Source: Dermanyssus gallinae (Eukaryota > Arthropoda > Arachnida > Mesostigmata > Dermanyssidae). From it: a DNA stretch of 64,000 nt. The DNA lies in contig QVRM01006439.1 of NCBI GenBank assembly GCA_003439945.1, positions 1 to 64,000 on the forward strand, given 5' to 3'. Position numbers and translations under genes: made by a program. The notes beneath the pieces were generated by a model. That model did not search any database, had not been told where the DNA came from, and was given only the letters and a program-made list of their open reading frames with translations. Of this stretch, positions 46,361 to 56,725 are shown in pieces (the first letter of the stretch is position 1; every line of letters begins with the position of its first letter).

Positions 46361-46450
46361 TTGTTGTGTTAACGTACTTTGTTGTTGTTGTTTCGTTGTT
46401 GTTGTTGTTGTTGTTGCTGTTGTTATTGTTGTTGCTGTTGTTGTCACAAC
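46361..46450. repeat. (GTT)n tract
   Basis: GTT repeats with CTG and ATT interruptions separate the two 3'-end fragments. Confidence 0.85.
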
Positions 46451-46451
46451 A

Positions 46452-46500
46452 ATATAATTGTGAGGTGTGAACGTATCTCGTTGCCTTGTCAGTTCGATAT
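46452..46500 (-). mobile_element. second 3'-end fragment of R4/Dong-like family beside (GTT)n
   Basis: The plus strand reads ATAATTGTGAGGTGTGAACG then TATC, matching 13182-13205 with very few differences. Again it directly follows GTT repeats. Sequence to its right (to about 46600) is unique and might be more of the element's 3' region. Confidence 0.62.
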
Positions 46501-46599
46501 GTCCAGCATGTATCGGCGGTGTGCAACGTGGCGCAGAGGCACAGGGGCGCGATGACCTCGCTGCAGCGGCCGAATCCTAGCCAAGCCGGATAATGAACG

Positions 46600-47480
46600 A
46601 ACATCCGTAGCTATTACAGTGCGATCCTTTTTCGACTGGCCAGGAGTCGGCCAGGACAGTCGACAGATATCAGGACAGCCGGACAGGGCCCAAACTGATC
46701 AAATGATCGATTTGGCATCTAAGCAGGGAGATGAAGCGAAGCCAAATCAGATGAAGTTCTCCTTGCCTTCCCGGGTCAATGCTTGACCAAGATCATCTCA
46801 CTACTACTACTACTACTACTACTACCACGACGGTGACCGCATCGATCTGAGTCTACGACGAGTCGACTCGGATCATCGATGCGGCACTCCTTTTGTGGTC
46901 AGTTTCCTCGTGCTGGCTAAGCGGTGTTTTTTTTCCCTTTTTCGTTTTCTATCCTTTTCTTTCTCCTGGTCTGGTTTTCTTACCTTCGTTCTGCTTCCGC
47001 TGCTGCAGCTGCAACTGCTGCCATTGCCCTCCTCGTACTGCTGCTATGTTGCCCGAGGCGCAAAAAAGGCACGGCAGAAAACCATAAAGGATAACAAAAA
47101 CACGATTCAGGAAGGTTTCGTCAAACACATTACATCTGGGCACATAACTCGCGGGCGCGCAGAGACGACGCCACGTTATGATCAAGCAGTTGGGGTGGGT
47201 TCGGATGTAAAAACCAAACTTTTCACCACCGTTGGATATGTGCATCTATATCGTAATAGATTGTCCCGGCCGCAAACGACAATAATAAAAACAACAGCAG
47301 CAGCAGCAAGCAGCAACGGCCACGCCAACAACAATGCTAACACAATACAAACAACAATAGCAACTGCAATGACAACAATAATACCAGTCGCAATGCAACC
47401 AGAAATAGCAGCCGCAGCCAGAACAACAACAATAACAACCACATTTTGCACTTCTACGACTAAAATGATCAAACAGTAGC
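46600..47480. other. GC-moderate unassigned block
   Basis: ACT run at 46801-46825, CTG/CAG patches at 46999-47045 and 47295-47320. No gene supported. Confidence 0.4.
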
Positions 47481-47485
47481 AAAAA

Positions 47486-47512
47486 ATCACTTTATGCAAA
47501 ACATAAAGTGAT
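47486..47512. repeat. perfect short hairpin
   Basis: ATCACTTTATG, loop CAAAA, CATAAAGTGAT. An 11-bp perfect stem. Confidence 0.88.
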
Positions 47513-48245
47513 GCCCAATGTAAATGCATAAGTAAGTTTTATTTTTTTGTATAAAAATTTGGGTACACGCGGAGACAGGTGTTTTTCGATATATTTTTGG
47601 CCTACCAGTGTCGGGCGTTAATCTGGGAACGTGCACGTGCGGCGGCAAAGAGCAAATAGCAAGATAAAAACAGTAATACTGCATTCTGGCTACCTTTCTG
47701 ATATCCAACTCTTAATTGATCTTTTTTTTTCGATACGTTTTGCTTTGCGTTCTGTATGGCTTATCCTAATTGTCTGGCTCTGTTCAGTCGTACACTCATC
47801 TATGCATGAATGACTTTTTTCACATGCTTGTAGTTCGTCGTTCTGTGTCTACATGTACAAATATGTGTATGTGGTGTTTTTGGTGCGAGCAATAGAACGA
47901 ACATCTTGCCGTGTCGTTGTCTGCGTTGCACTTACTTAGTGGAGCCGCCATAATGGCATCCTGTCGGTTTGCAACTCGCAGCAGCAGCAGCGGCAGCACC
48001 ATCCCCACCACGACCAAGAAAGGGTCTGACTGCAGGGGCCTTGACATCGAGCCGCCCCGTCGTCAGCATTCTTCATTTGAATTCTCGTCCCCATCGATGA
48101 CCATCACCTCAATGGTGCAAACGACACCGACGGCAGAGACGCATCACTGCGACGCGCTGACTGACTAAGCTGCCATCATAAACGTCTATTTGTGCTCCGC
48201 CATGTTGCAGATCAAAACTGTACCATTTCAGCGGATGCTGTTTTA
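47513..48245. other. unassigned sequence
   Basis: CAG patch at 47980-48000. No gene supported. Confidence 0.4.
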
Positions 48246-48246
48246 G

Positions 48247-48247
<1 letters not shown>

Positions 48248-48313
<66 letters not shown>
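48248..48313. repeat. (AT)n microsatellite
   Basis: TA tract. Confidence 0.95.
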
Positions 48314-48318
<5 letters not shown>

Positions 48319-49240
48319 TGTTTTTTATACTATTTTTCTTTCATAAAGTGGAAGCATCTGTAATGGTCGAAATTGTATATGGGCCCTGAACTGCAACATC
48401 GCTGACGAACGACATACGAGATACTACCGAGTACAACTGAGGCGTTGTCTAAATGGTGTGTAGATAACGAAATGAGTAAATGGTGTCAGTGCCAAAATGT
48501 GCAGTATTGGGTTAAAAAGAGGCCCCCATACTTACATAATGCTTTATCTGGAGGCTATGCCCCTTTTGAAATGGCAGTAGGAACCTCGGAACTACTGTGG
48601 CGCCGGAATGGGATTTTACCGCTCATGTCACACAAGTCAGCCAATCAAATTGTATAATATGTCCTGCCATATTTTGTTGTGTTAAAGATCGATTTTACAC
48701 GAGATTTTGTAACCGTTTGGTTTTACCCACGTACACGCATTGTTGTGAGGTTTAGCAGTCTATTCACTTAAACGAGCATATTGTGGCACATTAAAGTGTA
48801 CAAATTTTTTGCGTCGGGTCTCATTGAGGTATCACATTGCCCGTAACTTCACTGTGATAAACGCTATCTGGGAACTGCAGTCTAAAGCGGATTGTCGTAT
48901 GTACAATCGTTTTTCAACATCAAATGTGTCCACTTAAGTATTCGCATAATCAACTAAAGAACTGGCAACACGATATCGTCAAACAAATTTCAAGACAGAT
49001 CTTGTAATATAACGTGTTTTCGTAGCGGATGACGTCTTTAGTCAAGAAGGCTAAAGGCGGAAAAGGCCTCTAAAAAGTCTACTATGTTTATGAAACAGAT
49101 ACCAGTGTGAGCGCAAAAGCTTCGTAGGGTGATCTAATTCGTTTATTTTGCTATAAAAATTCTGTAGGAATAGACAGCAGAAATTGTTTGTTACGGGCAA
49201 CAATTTTATATGCGTTCAAATTCAATGTATTTAACAAAGT
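48314..49240. other. unassigned sequence with a weak integrase-like ORF
   Basis: A plus-strand stretch, 48472-48657, reads MSKWCQCQNVQYWVKK then SGGYAPFEMAVG. The W..Q.VQ....-to-G.APFE..VG pattern recalls the C-terminal part of retroelement integrase cores, where a host-specific SPYE..FG segment is common. The match is short and I would not call it a gene. Confidence 0.2.
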
Positions 49241-49269
49241 CTTACTGCTGTTGAAACTGTTCAAGTATT

Positions 49270-50035
49270 TGGAACGTATTCGGCCAGGACAGCATCTCCA
49301 AGGCTTCGTTCTACAGTTGGTTGGCCAATTTCCGTTTCGGCAACTTAAGCCTTTGGGGTAAAGACCCCCGTTCTGGAAGATCCATTACACATAAGGAAGA
49401 CCGCTTGCGCGAAACTGTGGAACAGAATATCCACGTCATTGCGCGTGAATTAACCGTGGACTTCGGGGGTGTGTCATGCAACCATCGTCACTCACTTTCG
49501 CACCTATGGTTTCGTGTCAAAGTTGAACCAATGGAAACCGCAAGGTTTGAACGAGCGCAACAAAGTGAAGCGGCTAGCAAAATGCTCTTCTTGAGTTGCC
49601 ATACACAATGAATGCTCGTTTTTGGATCGAATCTACCATATGTGAAAAAAAACGGGGTCTTTTACGACTAATGTGAAACCTAGAAGATCCCAGTGCATCT
49701 TCTAGCACTGGGATAACCCAGCCTCCTCAGAAGACGCCGATAAGATTAACCCGTTCGCGCAAGATTTTGCTCTGGGTTTGGTGGGATAAAGATGGTATCG
49801 TCTGGCACGAATATCTTGCTTGTCGCCAAACGATAGACGCAGGTGTCTACTGTGATCAGGTCAACCGAGTTTTTAGTTTTTTTCGTTAATAGAAAGGGCG
49901 TTCTCTTTCAGGAAGACAATGCGAGGCCGCATGTGAGTTTATTCAGCCTTCCCAAAGTAGCAATGTTCGATTGAAAATGTTTTCCGCATCCACTGTACTT
50001 GCGGAGCATCGTGCTGTCGTACTGACTCCCGTCTA
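49270..50035 (+). mobile_element. mariner-family transposon relic
   Basis: The plus strand reads VFGQDSISKASFYSWLANFR, then DPRSGRS and LRETVEQNIHVIARELTVDF, the mariner helix-turn-helix and linker. Further on, in other frames, come KILLWVWWDKDGIVWHEYL and LINRKGVLFQEDNARPHVSL, with the second catalytic aspartate in DNARPH. A perfect 10-bp stem (ATCCCAGTGC / GCACTGGGAT) lies at 49687-49714 in the part that should encode the first catalytic region. Frameshifts and stops show it is dead. The third catalytic block (YSPDL-like) was not found. It is closely similar to the relic at 1-765. Confidence 0.75.
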
Positions 50036-50059
50036 TTTAGATTTATTTGCAGATCTATT

Positions 50060-50660
50060 TACAGGGGAGAAATTAATCTCACCAGAAAGAGTAAGAAAAG
50101 CAGAAAGCAGAATCCTTTGCCATAGAAGTCGATAGTCTGGTTCAGAAATGGTGGAAGGTGGTTGGCTAACAATGAAGAGCGCTTCTTGCACCTAAAAAGA
50201 TGGTGGCGATTTACATGTCTCACAGTTATATGTATATCGACACTCATCGCAAGGCGTATGGAATTTAGTCTGTTGGCACCGTTTGTGGTGTAACCTTTGA
50301 ACGGAGACGTAGATGGAAACGTCGCGTTGTTCCACAATCGATTCCGTCCATGCATTGTCCAACATTAACGACGTTTGGTAGAAACGCTTCTGGTACTTCT
50401 CTCATCTTCTGCTCAAACTCCTTTCGGAAGCCTCGCAGTGAAAGCGTAGGCGCACGTGGACAACGGCTTGCAAGATCCGTGATGAACAGATAGAAAAACT
50501 CGAAAGAGCGATAAGCTGTTGAGCGGATAGGTGTCCCCAAATCGGTGTAGTATCATATGAAGCCACTGAGGCAAGCTTCAGGTTAAACAGCATTAGTGCT
50601 GTCTTTACTGAGTGTTTCGGTGGCACCGGGATTGAGGTCATGGTGACAATGCTGCTGTGA
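50060..50660 (-). other. unassigned, overlapping minus-strand ORFs
   Basis: Three overlapping ORFs of 79-98 codons in different frames might be a frameshifted gene fragment. One (50265-50540) contains SFEFFYLFITDLASRCPRAP. No family is recognised. Confidence 0.2.
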
Positions 50661-50789
50661 ACTCGCTGAATATATGTATGTGGGCGGAGAACGATGTGCC
50701 GTCTTACGTTATCAGAGTAGTGAACTCCGAGACAAATTCGATCGGAGCACCAAACTAAGCCTATTACTTCTTTTCACCCCCCCCCCTTT

Positions 50790-50868
50790 CCCCCGGGAGA
50801 TTCGAACTTTATAGCATTTGTCTTCTATACGTTAGTTGTTTAACCGTTTAGCTCGCTGTATGGCTCTA
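50790..50868 (-). mobile_element. tRNA-derived SINE head or tRNA relic
   Basis: The reverse complement reads GAGCCATACAGCGAGCTAAA, then CGGTTAAAC, and later a B-box-like GTTCGAATCTCCCGG followed by a G-rich run. Spacing suits a tRNA-like A box/B box pair, but the stems are poor, so this is not a functional tRNA. Confidence 0.4.
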
Positions 50869-50894
50869 GCGTACTCAGATATATTTTTAGATCC

Positions 50895-51300
50895 GTGAGC
50901 ACAAGAATGCTATGTACCACGAAGTCATCGTTGGAGAGAGTTGTGCGCAATCAGGGGCAGCGATTATGAATGAGGCCCCTATTGCTTAGTAGGGCTGAGA
51001 ACCGGGACATCGAGATTATCGCCCTGGGGGTAGCCGGTGGTTTAGCCGAAAATAGCAGATGCTCCTAAATGCCGTCATCTAGGATGACCAAGTTTTCTTT
51101 TAGGAACGCTACCAGTACTTGCAAAACTCGAAGATCCACGCCTGTAGCGGCTAACTTCCTCCTATCGTCTTTACATGTTTATTCCAGGTGATATTTCGGT
51201 TTTGAAGGCGTTCTTATTTTTCAACACCTCAATTGCACTTTACACTTCCATAAGGGAGAATGAAGCGTCTCTTTGTTGTGGTTACAGACGCTTGCCCGAT
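50895..51300 (-). pseudogene. decayed non-LTR reverse transcriptase fragment
   Basis: Minus-strand pieces in different frames read AIEVLKNKNAFKTEISPGIN (compare the LKNxKAPGxDGIxP block that opens RT domains), KLAATGVDLRVLQVLVAFLK (the KL...G....LL..L..FL helix) and GYPQGDNLDVPVLSP (the G.PQG block). Their order on the strand is the correct RT order. Several stops and shifts. The clade is not determined. Confidence 0.42.
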
Positions 51301-51485
51301 ATTCACGCGGCACCGAGATAACCCCGGGTGGGCTATCTGCCGTTGTAAATGCGTCAATAAGTTCTTAGTGTGGACACTGGCATATATATACAGTCAAGCC
51401 AATAGCGGCGCTGGTGCGCCTAAGACTCAATCGTCTTTCTTCTACAATGACGTCGTCCTTGCCCCAAAAATGCAGATGGCTGTAA

Positions 51486-51493
<8 letters not shown>

Positions 51494-51524
<31 letters not shown>
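51494..51524. repeat. (AT)n microsatellite
   Basis: TA tract. Confidence 0.9.
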
Positions 51525-51525
<1 letters not shown>

Positions 51526-51529
51526 TTTT

Positions 51530-52104
51530 GCGTGTGTGCTTGTATTAGAATGAACAACAAAGATGTAGACAACTGCGAACGCATCAAGGAAGACGCGTTA
51601 GACAGACAGGTGAGTCGGCTGGCCAGTCGAAGCCGAGTTAAACAATTTCTATGCATTATTATGATGAAGTTTTTATGGCTTTTTTTTTAATATAGTGAAT
51701 ATCAACATTCTAAGATATTTTATCAGTTTTTGGTCAAATAGCAGGTAAACTGCGAAGATGGGGTCATCGTTCACACACACATATATAAATATGAAGAAAA
51801 CACACCACACATGCGGGACGACAGATCCAGGCAGGAAAAAACTTTTGAAGAATTCGCTTTTTGAGCAAATATTTGTATTAAACGCGATTCTCTGTACAAT
51901 GTGATGATATTGATTGCGCGTTCTGTGTTTGCTCTGGCGATATAAAGTTGACATCTACGATGACAATGGCCACTCTCACGTGCCGCAGGATCGGTAAGTA
52001 ACACTTCCACACATTGCCTAAACGTTCAGTAAAGCGCGACAGGCGCTGATCTGATTACGGCGGAGAAGTTTCATGCTTAGAGTCAATGAATGGCTCCAAA
52101 GGTT

Positions 52105-52105
<1 letters not shown>
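51530..52105. other. unassigned sequence
   Basis: No gene supported. Confidence 0.4.
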
Positions 52106-52107
<2 letters not shown>

Positions 52108-52138
<31 letters not shown>

Positions 52139-52263
52139 TCAGACAAGATGAGTCTCTACATACATAAAAATATCGAGACCTAAGGTAGTACCTAATCACA
52201 ACCAAGTATAAAAAACAAATGTCTGTCGAAAATCGATTCTTGCTTTTAGTGGTATACCTAAAG

Positions 52264-52306
<43 letters not shown>
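52108..52306. repeat. pair of (AT)n microsatellites
   Basis: TA tracts at 52108-52136 and 52267-52306. Confidence 0.92.
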
Positions 52307-52310
<4 letters not shown>

Positions 52311-52391
52311 CATTCAGTAGAATAATGAATATTCTATTTTACTTTAAGAAATGATACAAAATGGAACACCATTGGTCGAGTATGCTACTTC

Positions 52392-52576
52392 AGAGATATT
52401 TTCAGCCAATATTTAGCGTCCACGAAATTGCTTTCGCATTGTACCGTAAGTCGAATATCCCTAACATACGAAAAAGTGCAACGGCGGGGATCGAACCCCT
52501 AATGCACCTATGCATTTTCTCCAGTCGCAAGGCCATTGCACACGACTGCACTCCGTCGCCACCACCGGGTTCGACT
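52392..52576 (-). mobile_element. SINE-2 copy, diverged
   Basis: The 3' block (plus-strand TTCAGCCAATATTTAGCGTC), the B box complement (GGGGATCGAACCCCT) and the head (CACCACCGGGTTCGAC) align in order with the copy at 3253-3428. It is more diverged than its neighbour at 52705-52896. Confidence 0.8.
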
Positions 52577-52704
52577 TGTTGGTATTGGTCACGTATGAAC
52601 GACTATTCCCAGTGAGCAGCAGGGTCAGGCAAGCGCCCCATCGCGTATGCGATTTCGACGCCGACAGCAACAATAACAACAACACCAGCAGTACCACTAC
52701 TAGA

Positions 52705-52896
52705 AATAAGGGTTTCGGGCTGACCCTCAGCCAAGATTTAACGTCCATGGGACTGCTTTTCGCAGATTGCTTCATAGACGGATCCCCATAACGATACAAA
52801 TTGGTGCAACGGTGGGGCTCGAACCCGCGCACCTATCTAGTGTCTCCTCCGGTTGCGAGGCGGCGCAGACGAATGCATCACGCCACCGGGCTCGAC
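52705..52896 (-). mobile_element. SINE-2 copy
   Basis: The plus strand carries CAGCCAAGATTTAACGTCCA, then GCTTCATAGACGGATCCCCA, then GGGGCTCGAACCCGCGCACC and CACGCCACCGGGCTCGAC. These four blocks are near-identical to the copy at 3253-3428. Flanks are ACT triplets on both sides (CCACTACTA / CACTACTACTA), probably part of the target duplication. Confidence 0.85.
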
Positions 52897-52954
52897 ACTA
52901 CTACTACTACTACTACTATTACTGCTACTACTACTGCGTTTATAAATGCAACTA

Positions 52955-53825
52955 GCATCTAGTTATATGTGAGCGGCCATTCATTGGCCAACAGGCGTCG
53001 TTTGACCTTCATAGTGCAGACTGTCCCGTCATCAGCCGTATGCTGATGCCACCTAGCCCGGACAGTGGGACATCTTTTTGGCTTTTTATACTTCATCATC
53101 ACCTTCATCATTTCAGCGGCCGGGAGCTGGGGGGGGGGGGGTTGATGGGGTTGGGGCAACAATACGGCTAACGGCGGGCATGGCAACAAAAACCGCGCGC
53201 ACTGAAGGCAGAGAAATAGATGAGCAACGAAGATGACGACGACGGTGACGGTGAGGACGACGCCAACAACAACGACGGAAAACTATACGATTTCGCCCCG
53301 GCAAGCGTCAGCTGGCACGATAATGGTGGCTTATTTATTGCATCCACATCCAGCCACCCGCCGTCGTGACGATGGCCGCCGTCAACATAAAGGCTGGCGC
53401 TCGTCATCTCTTCTCACCATAGTCCGAGTCACATCTCTCGGACAATGCAAGCCCCGAATCAACTCATCAACCGCAACCGGGCTGTCGTGATGTGTCAAAG
53501 ATTCCCTATTTGGTCGCCAACGCAGTCTTATTGATCGATCAATATCATCAGCATTACGAGCTTCGTCAGCATCATCAACACCAGCAGCATCAGCATCAGT
53601 AGCATTGGTATCCAGTATCATCCTGGCGATGCTTTTCTTCGCCACAACCCACACCCATCCCCCCGATGGCCTGCCCGGCTACGGTCCCCTCACACTCATT
53701 GTAGTCTTTCTTCACTGTTTACCCCCCCCCCTCTCTCTCTTCTTATCATTGTCATGGTAGTCCTATTCAAATATCATAATAAAAACATTTATATATATAT
53801 TATATATATATATATAAGAATGTCA
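52955..53825. other. GC-moderate unassigned block
   Basis: Poly-G at 53131-53140, ACG/ACA triplets at 53232-53280, CAGCATCA repeats at 53545-53600 and a short TA tract near 53790-53815. Several ORFs of 60-90 codons; no domain. Confidence 0.4.
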
Positions 53826-53830
53826 TTGCT

Positions 53831-54105
53831 TTGGCCGATCGCCTGCCGTTGTTTGACCTTCTGTTAGCTGGGCGTAACGAGGGTAAAAGAAAAGGCTTTC
53901 TAAAGGGCGCGTGCATGATGAAAACCTATACTGCAACGGGCTACCAGGCGGCGGCACAGCCAGCGCGGCCACGGTCTAAGACCAGGACCACCCTCCTTTC
54001 TCAGCACGGTGCTCAGATCATCACCATCATCATGATGGTATTGGTGGCTATGTTATGTATGGTAACTTGGTTCTTAAGTGCAAATCCAACAACAACAATA
54101 ACAAG

Positions 54106-54148
<43 letters not shown>

Positions 54149-54247
54149 GAGATAACCCCTGTAACGGGTCGAGTGGGCAACGGGGAAACGGCGGCCATGA
54201 CAGACGGGAGCGGGGCTACTGCCCACATCCAAGGACGCAGTTGTTGA
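53831..54247 (+). CDS. hypothetical single-pass membrane ORF with Thr run
   Basis: The ORF has 138 codons if begun at the TTG near 53831; the first in-frame ATG gives a shorter product starting near MMKTYTATGYQ. It contains a basic stretch (RPRSKTRTT), then a hydrophobic segment IITIIMMVLVAMLCMVTWFL of transmembrane length, then a (CAA)n-encoded Thr run and an unremarkable tail. A basic segment before the membrane span and a Thr-rich outer part would fit a type II membrane protein exon. The Thr run is a microsatellite (54090-54148), however, and the opposite strand is also open. It may be chance. No homologue is recognised. Confidence 0.2.
54090..54148. repeat. (CAA)n microsatellite
   Basis: CAA repeats with ATA and AGA interruptions at the left. 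Confidence 0.93.
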
Positions 54248-54249
54248 TG

Positions 54250-54910
54250 AACGGACCCATATATGTTGCTATATGTTGGTGGCGGCGACGACGACACTTG
54301 CTGGAGGTAGGTTTCTACCACCTAACGACATTGGGATCGACGGAAACAACAACAACAACCAGAGCAGTAATGACAATAACAACAAGGCAGTCCGAACAAT
54401 AAGAACAACAATCGAAATATTACATCAACAACAACAGCAACAACGACAACAATGGAAGAAAAACAGCTTTAATAGCGGTGGCGGCGAGTGAATTGACGAA
54501 TGAACGGATAATGATGGCTGATGCGACTTGCACACGTGCACAATAAACAAGCGTTTTTCTACACCAGAGCTCTCAGCAATCCTCCCCACCGCCGGAGTTG
54601 TTGTTGTTGTTGCTGTCTGCTGTTGTGTGAGCCCATGTGCACATCATGACGGAGAAGGATGTGTGCGCACATGCACGCGTAAATCGTCACTCATGTGTCG
54701 TACCGCCCCCCGGGGGCGCGATGGGGGCTCGTATGGGGTTCCAATAGCGTGTCGCTGCAGGATAGTTGAGCGCCTCTCTTGCGTACAGCTTGCGCACGCA
54801 GCGTACTGAGAGTGCACCATAGACGCGCCACGTGCTAAAGGGCGTCCTAGATGCCTCTATGTTGGTGTTCTTGCAACAGCCCGCTGCACACATGTTTAAA
54901 TCAACGCCTA
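54250..54910. other. unassigned block
   Basis: CAA/CAG patches (54340-54385 and 54425-54455), GTT run at 54598-54615. No gene supported. Confidence 0.4.
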
Positions 54911-54914
54911 AAAC

Positions 54915-54919
54915 ATATA

Positions 54920-54963
<44 letters not shown>
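54915..54963. repeat. (AT)n microsatellite
   Basis: TA tract. Confidence 0.92.
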
Positions 54964-54964
<1 letters not shown>

Positions 54965-54967
<3 letters not shown>

Positions 54968-55685
54968 GCATGTCTTTCGACGTGTACGTAAAAAGATTAC
55001 GTGTATATGGACTGATTTTTCCGTGTAGAGCACAGCATTCAAGCATGCAGCACGCAGTCAGTAACCGAATTACCTTCTGCATGCTTACGGCAGGACGTTT
55101 AGTCAGGACATTTGTAAAGGGCTCGACTCCGTGCTGTGCTATAGAGTTATTCATAATTAATTACTGCGCTAAATGTAATTTGCAAGTGTACACATTCGCT
55201 CTCTGGTTTAGCCCTAGCACTAGTTCGCTGGATAAACATACGTTCATAACATACTATACTATCTATTCACCCGCAGAAAAACCTGTATGGTGTGCTTTAA
55301 GCGATACGTCATAGCACAGACAGACAGACAGACAAACAGACACACTGAGAGAAAGAAACATATCGTACGGTGGTAACTTGGCATAGCAGTAAGCTAATCG
55401 GCGCATGAAACGACGTGAGAACGCGACGAACCATCGTCACACCTCGCGTACTATCTTGCCCGTTTTCTCACTCGCTCTATAGCAAAGCTCCATCCCTCCC
55501 TGCCTGCCTGCCTACCTACCTACACACACGGTGAAAGCGGTGCCATGACCGTTTTTGACCATCACTCACGAGCAAACACCGCCGGCTCTGTTACCTAGTA
55601 GTAGATAGATCTGTCACTTGTTTGCTTGCTTGCCTTGCCTTGACTTGACTTGACTTGGTTGGCCGTGTTGCACTGCTCTGCAAGC
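54965..55685. other. unassigned sequence with tetranucleotide runs
   Basis: ACAG repeats at 55317-55345, CCTG/CCTA at 55496-55522 and CTTG/CCTTG/GACTT near 55620-55660. Confidence 0.45.
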
Positions 55686-55689
55686 CGTC

Positions 55690-55959
55690 ATGACGACAGA
55701 GTTTCCCATGAACTTACATTGTTACATTGCTCTACTACTTTGCCCACATACACATCGTACAGCTAATTACATCGCCAGCCAACAACGGCATTATGCCGCT
55801 GTCGCGGTGCCGCTCGGTCGCAACAACTACTTTAACAGCTTCACAACTGTCACCGGTGACGCTAAGGTGACGAAGACGCTATTGCGTTTCCTCGTTGCCT
55901 CGTTGCTTGTTTTCTTGCTTGCCTCCGCCATCTCATTCATTGTCTGGTTATCGCTGTAA
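55690..55959 (+). CDS. hypothetical 89-codon ORF with C-terminal hydrophobic segment
   Basis: It starts with an ATG (MTTEFPMNLHCY) and ends with LLRFLVASLLVFLLASAISF followed by IVWLSL, a strongly hydrophobic stretch suited to a tail anchor. The middle part is polar without low-complexity runs. No homologue, splice context or promoter is recognised, and the ORF could be chance. Confidence 0.18.
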   Translation: MTTEFPMNLHCYIALLLCPHTHRTANYIASQQRHYAAVAVPLGRNNYFNSFTTVTGDAKVTKTLLRFLVASLLVFLLASAISFIVWLSL

Positions 55960-55979
55960 TTAGTATTAATGTGACGCGC

Positions 55980-56195
55980 TGTTGTTGTTATTGTTGTTGT
56001 TTTTGTTGCGTTAATATTGCTACGGCTGGTGTTGCTGTCGTTGTTGTTGGTGGTGTTGTTGCTGCTGCAATTGTTGTTAGTGCTGTTGTTGTTGGTGGTG
56101 TTGTTGCTGCTGCAATTGTTGTTAGTGCTGTTGTTGTTGCTGTCATTGTTGTTGTTGTCGTCGTCGTCGTCGTCGGTGTTGTTGTTGTTGTGGGG
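55980..56195. repeat. GTT/CTG/GTC triplet block with an internal duplication
   Basis: GTTGTTGGTGGTGTTGTTGC followed by TGCTGCAATTGTTGTTAGTG is present twice (about 56043 and 56091), so a 48-bp unit is tandemly duplicated within the triplet block. A CGT run ends it near 56160-56177. Confidence 0.88.
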
Positions 56196-56630
56196 GTAGT
56201 TAACGATGGTGGCGCTACCGGTGGGGCCAGGAACAGCAACTGCTCACACGACAATGGGCGTGACACCAGCAGGAACTTGCTGCTTGTTAGATGCACTACT
56301 AGATAGGTAGCGCGCAATGCAGACTGCGCGCTGTGCGAATGAATGTGCAGCTGATTTGTGCAACGGATGACCCTGGCGAAGGTCCCACGCATCCATTACG
56401 TTGTGCGGTGTCGTCGCCGTTGTCAGCATGGATTCTTCGCCGATCCCGACTAGACATATCCTGACCAGACAGGAGACCCGGAGGCCAAGGACTTGCTGCT
56501 CTTACATTTCCTGTGTAACGAGGCATCGAGGGCGATGATAACGACGACGTTATTTTTTTACCTGCTGGCGGTAATACCTAAACACTGGCTGCAGTGTATC
56601 TGCTGGTCGCAGAGACTAGACGTTCCTGTA
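56196..56630. other. unassigned sequence
   Basis: No gene supported. Confidence 0.4.
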
Positions 56631-56725
56631 ATTGAACCAAATACCTAAACAGATTACGTTACGTCTAAGTGAACCTGAATTGCAAACCAAATACCTAAGC
56701 AGATTACGTTACGTCTAAGTGAAGG
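56631..56725. repeat. tandem duplication of about 48 bp
   Basis: AACCAAATACCTAAACAGATT then ACGTTACGTCTAAGTGAA is repeated almost exactly (56635 and 56685), with one A/G difference inside the long match. Confidence 0.92.

Noticed and set aside
48472..48657. Retroviral-type integrase C-terminal segment
   Set aside because: Only a short, weak pattern (W..Q.VQ and G.APFE..VG). No catalytic DDE residues or flanking retroelement sequence.
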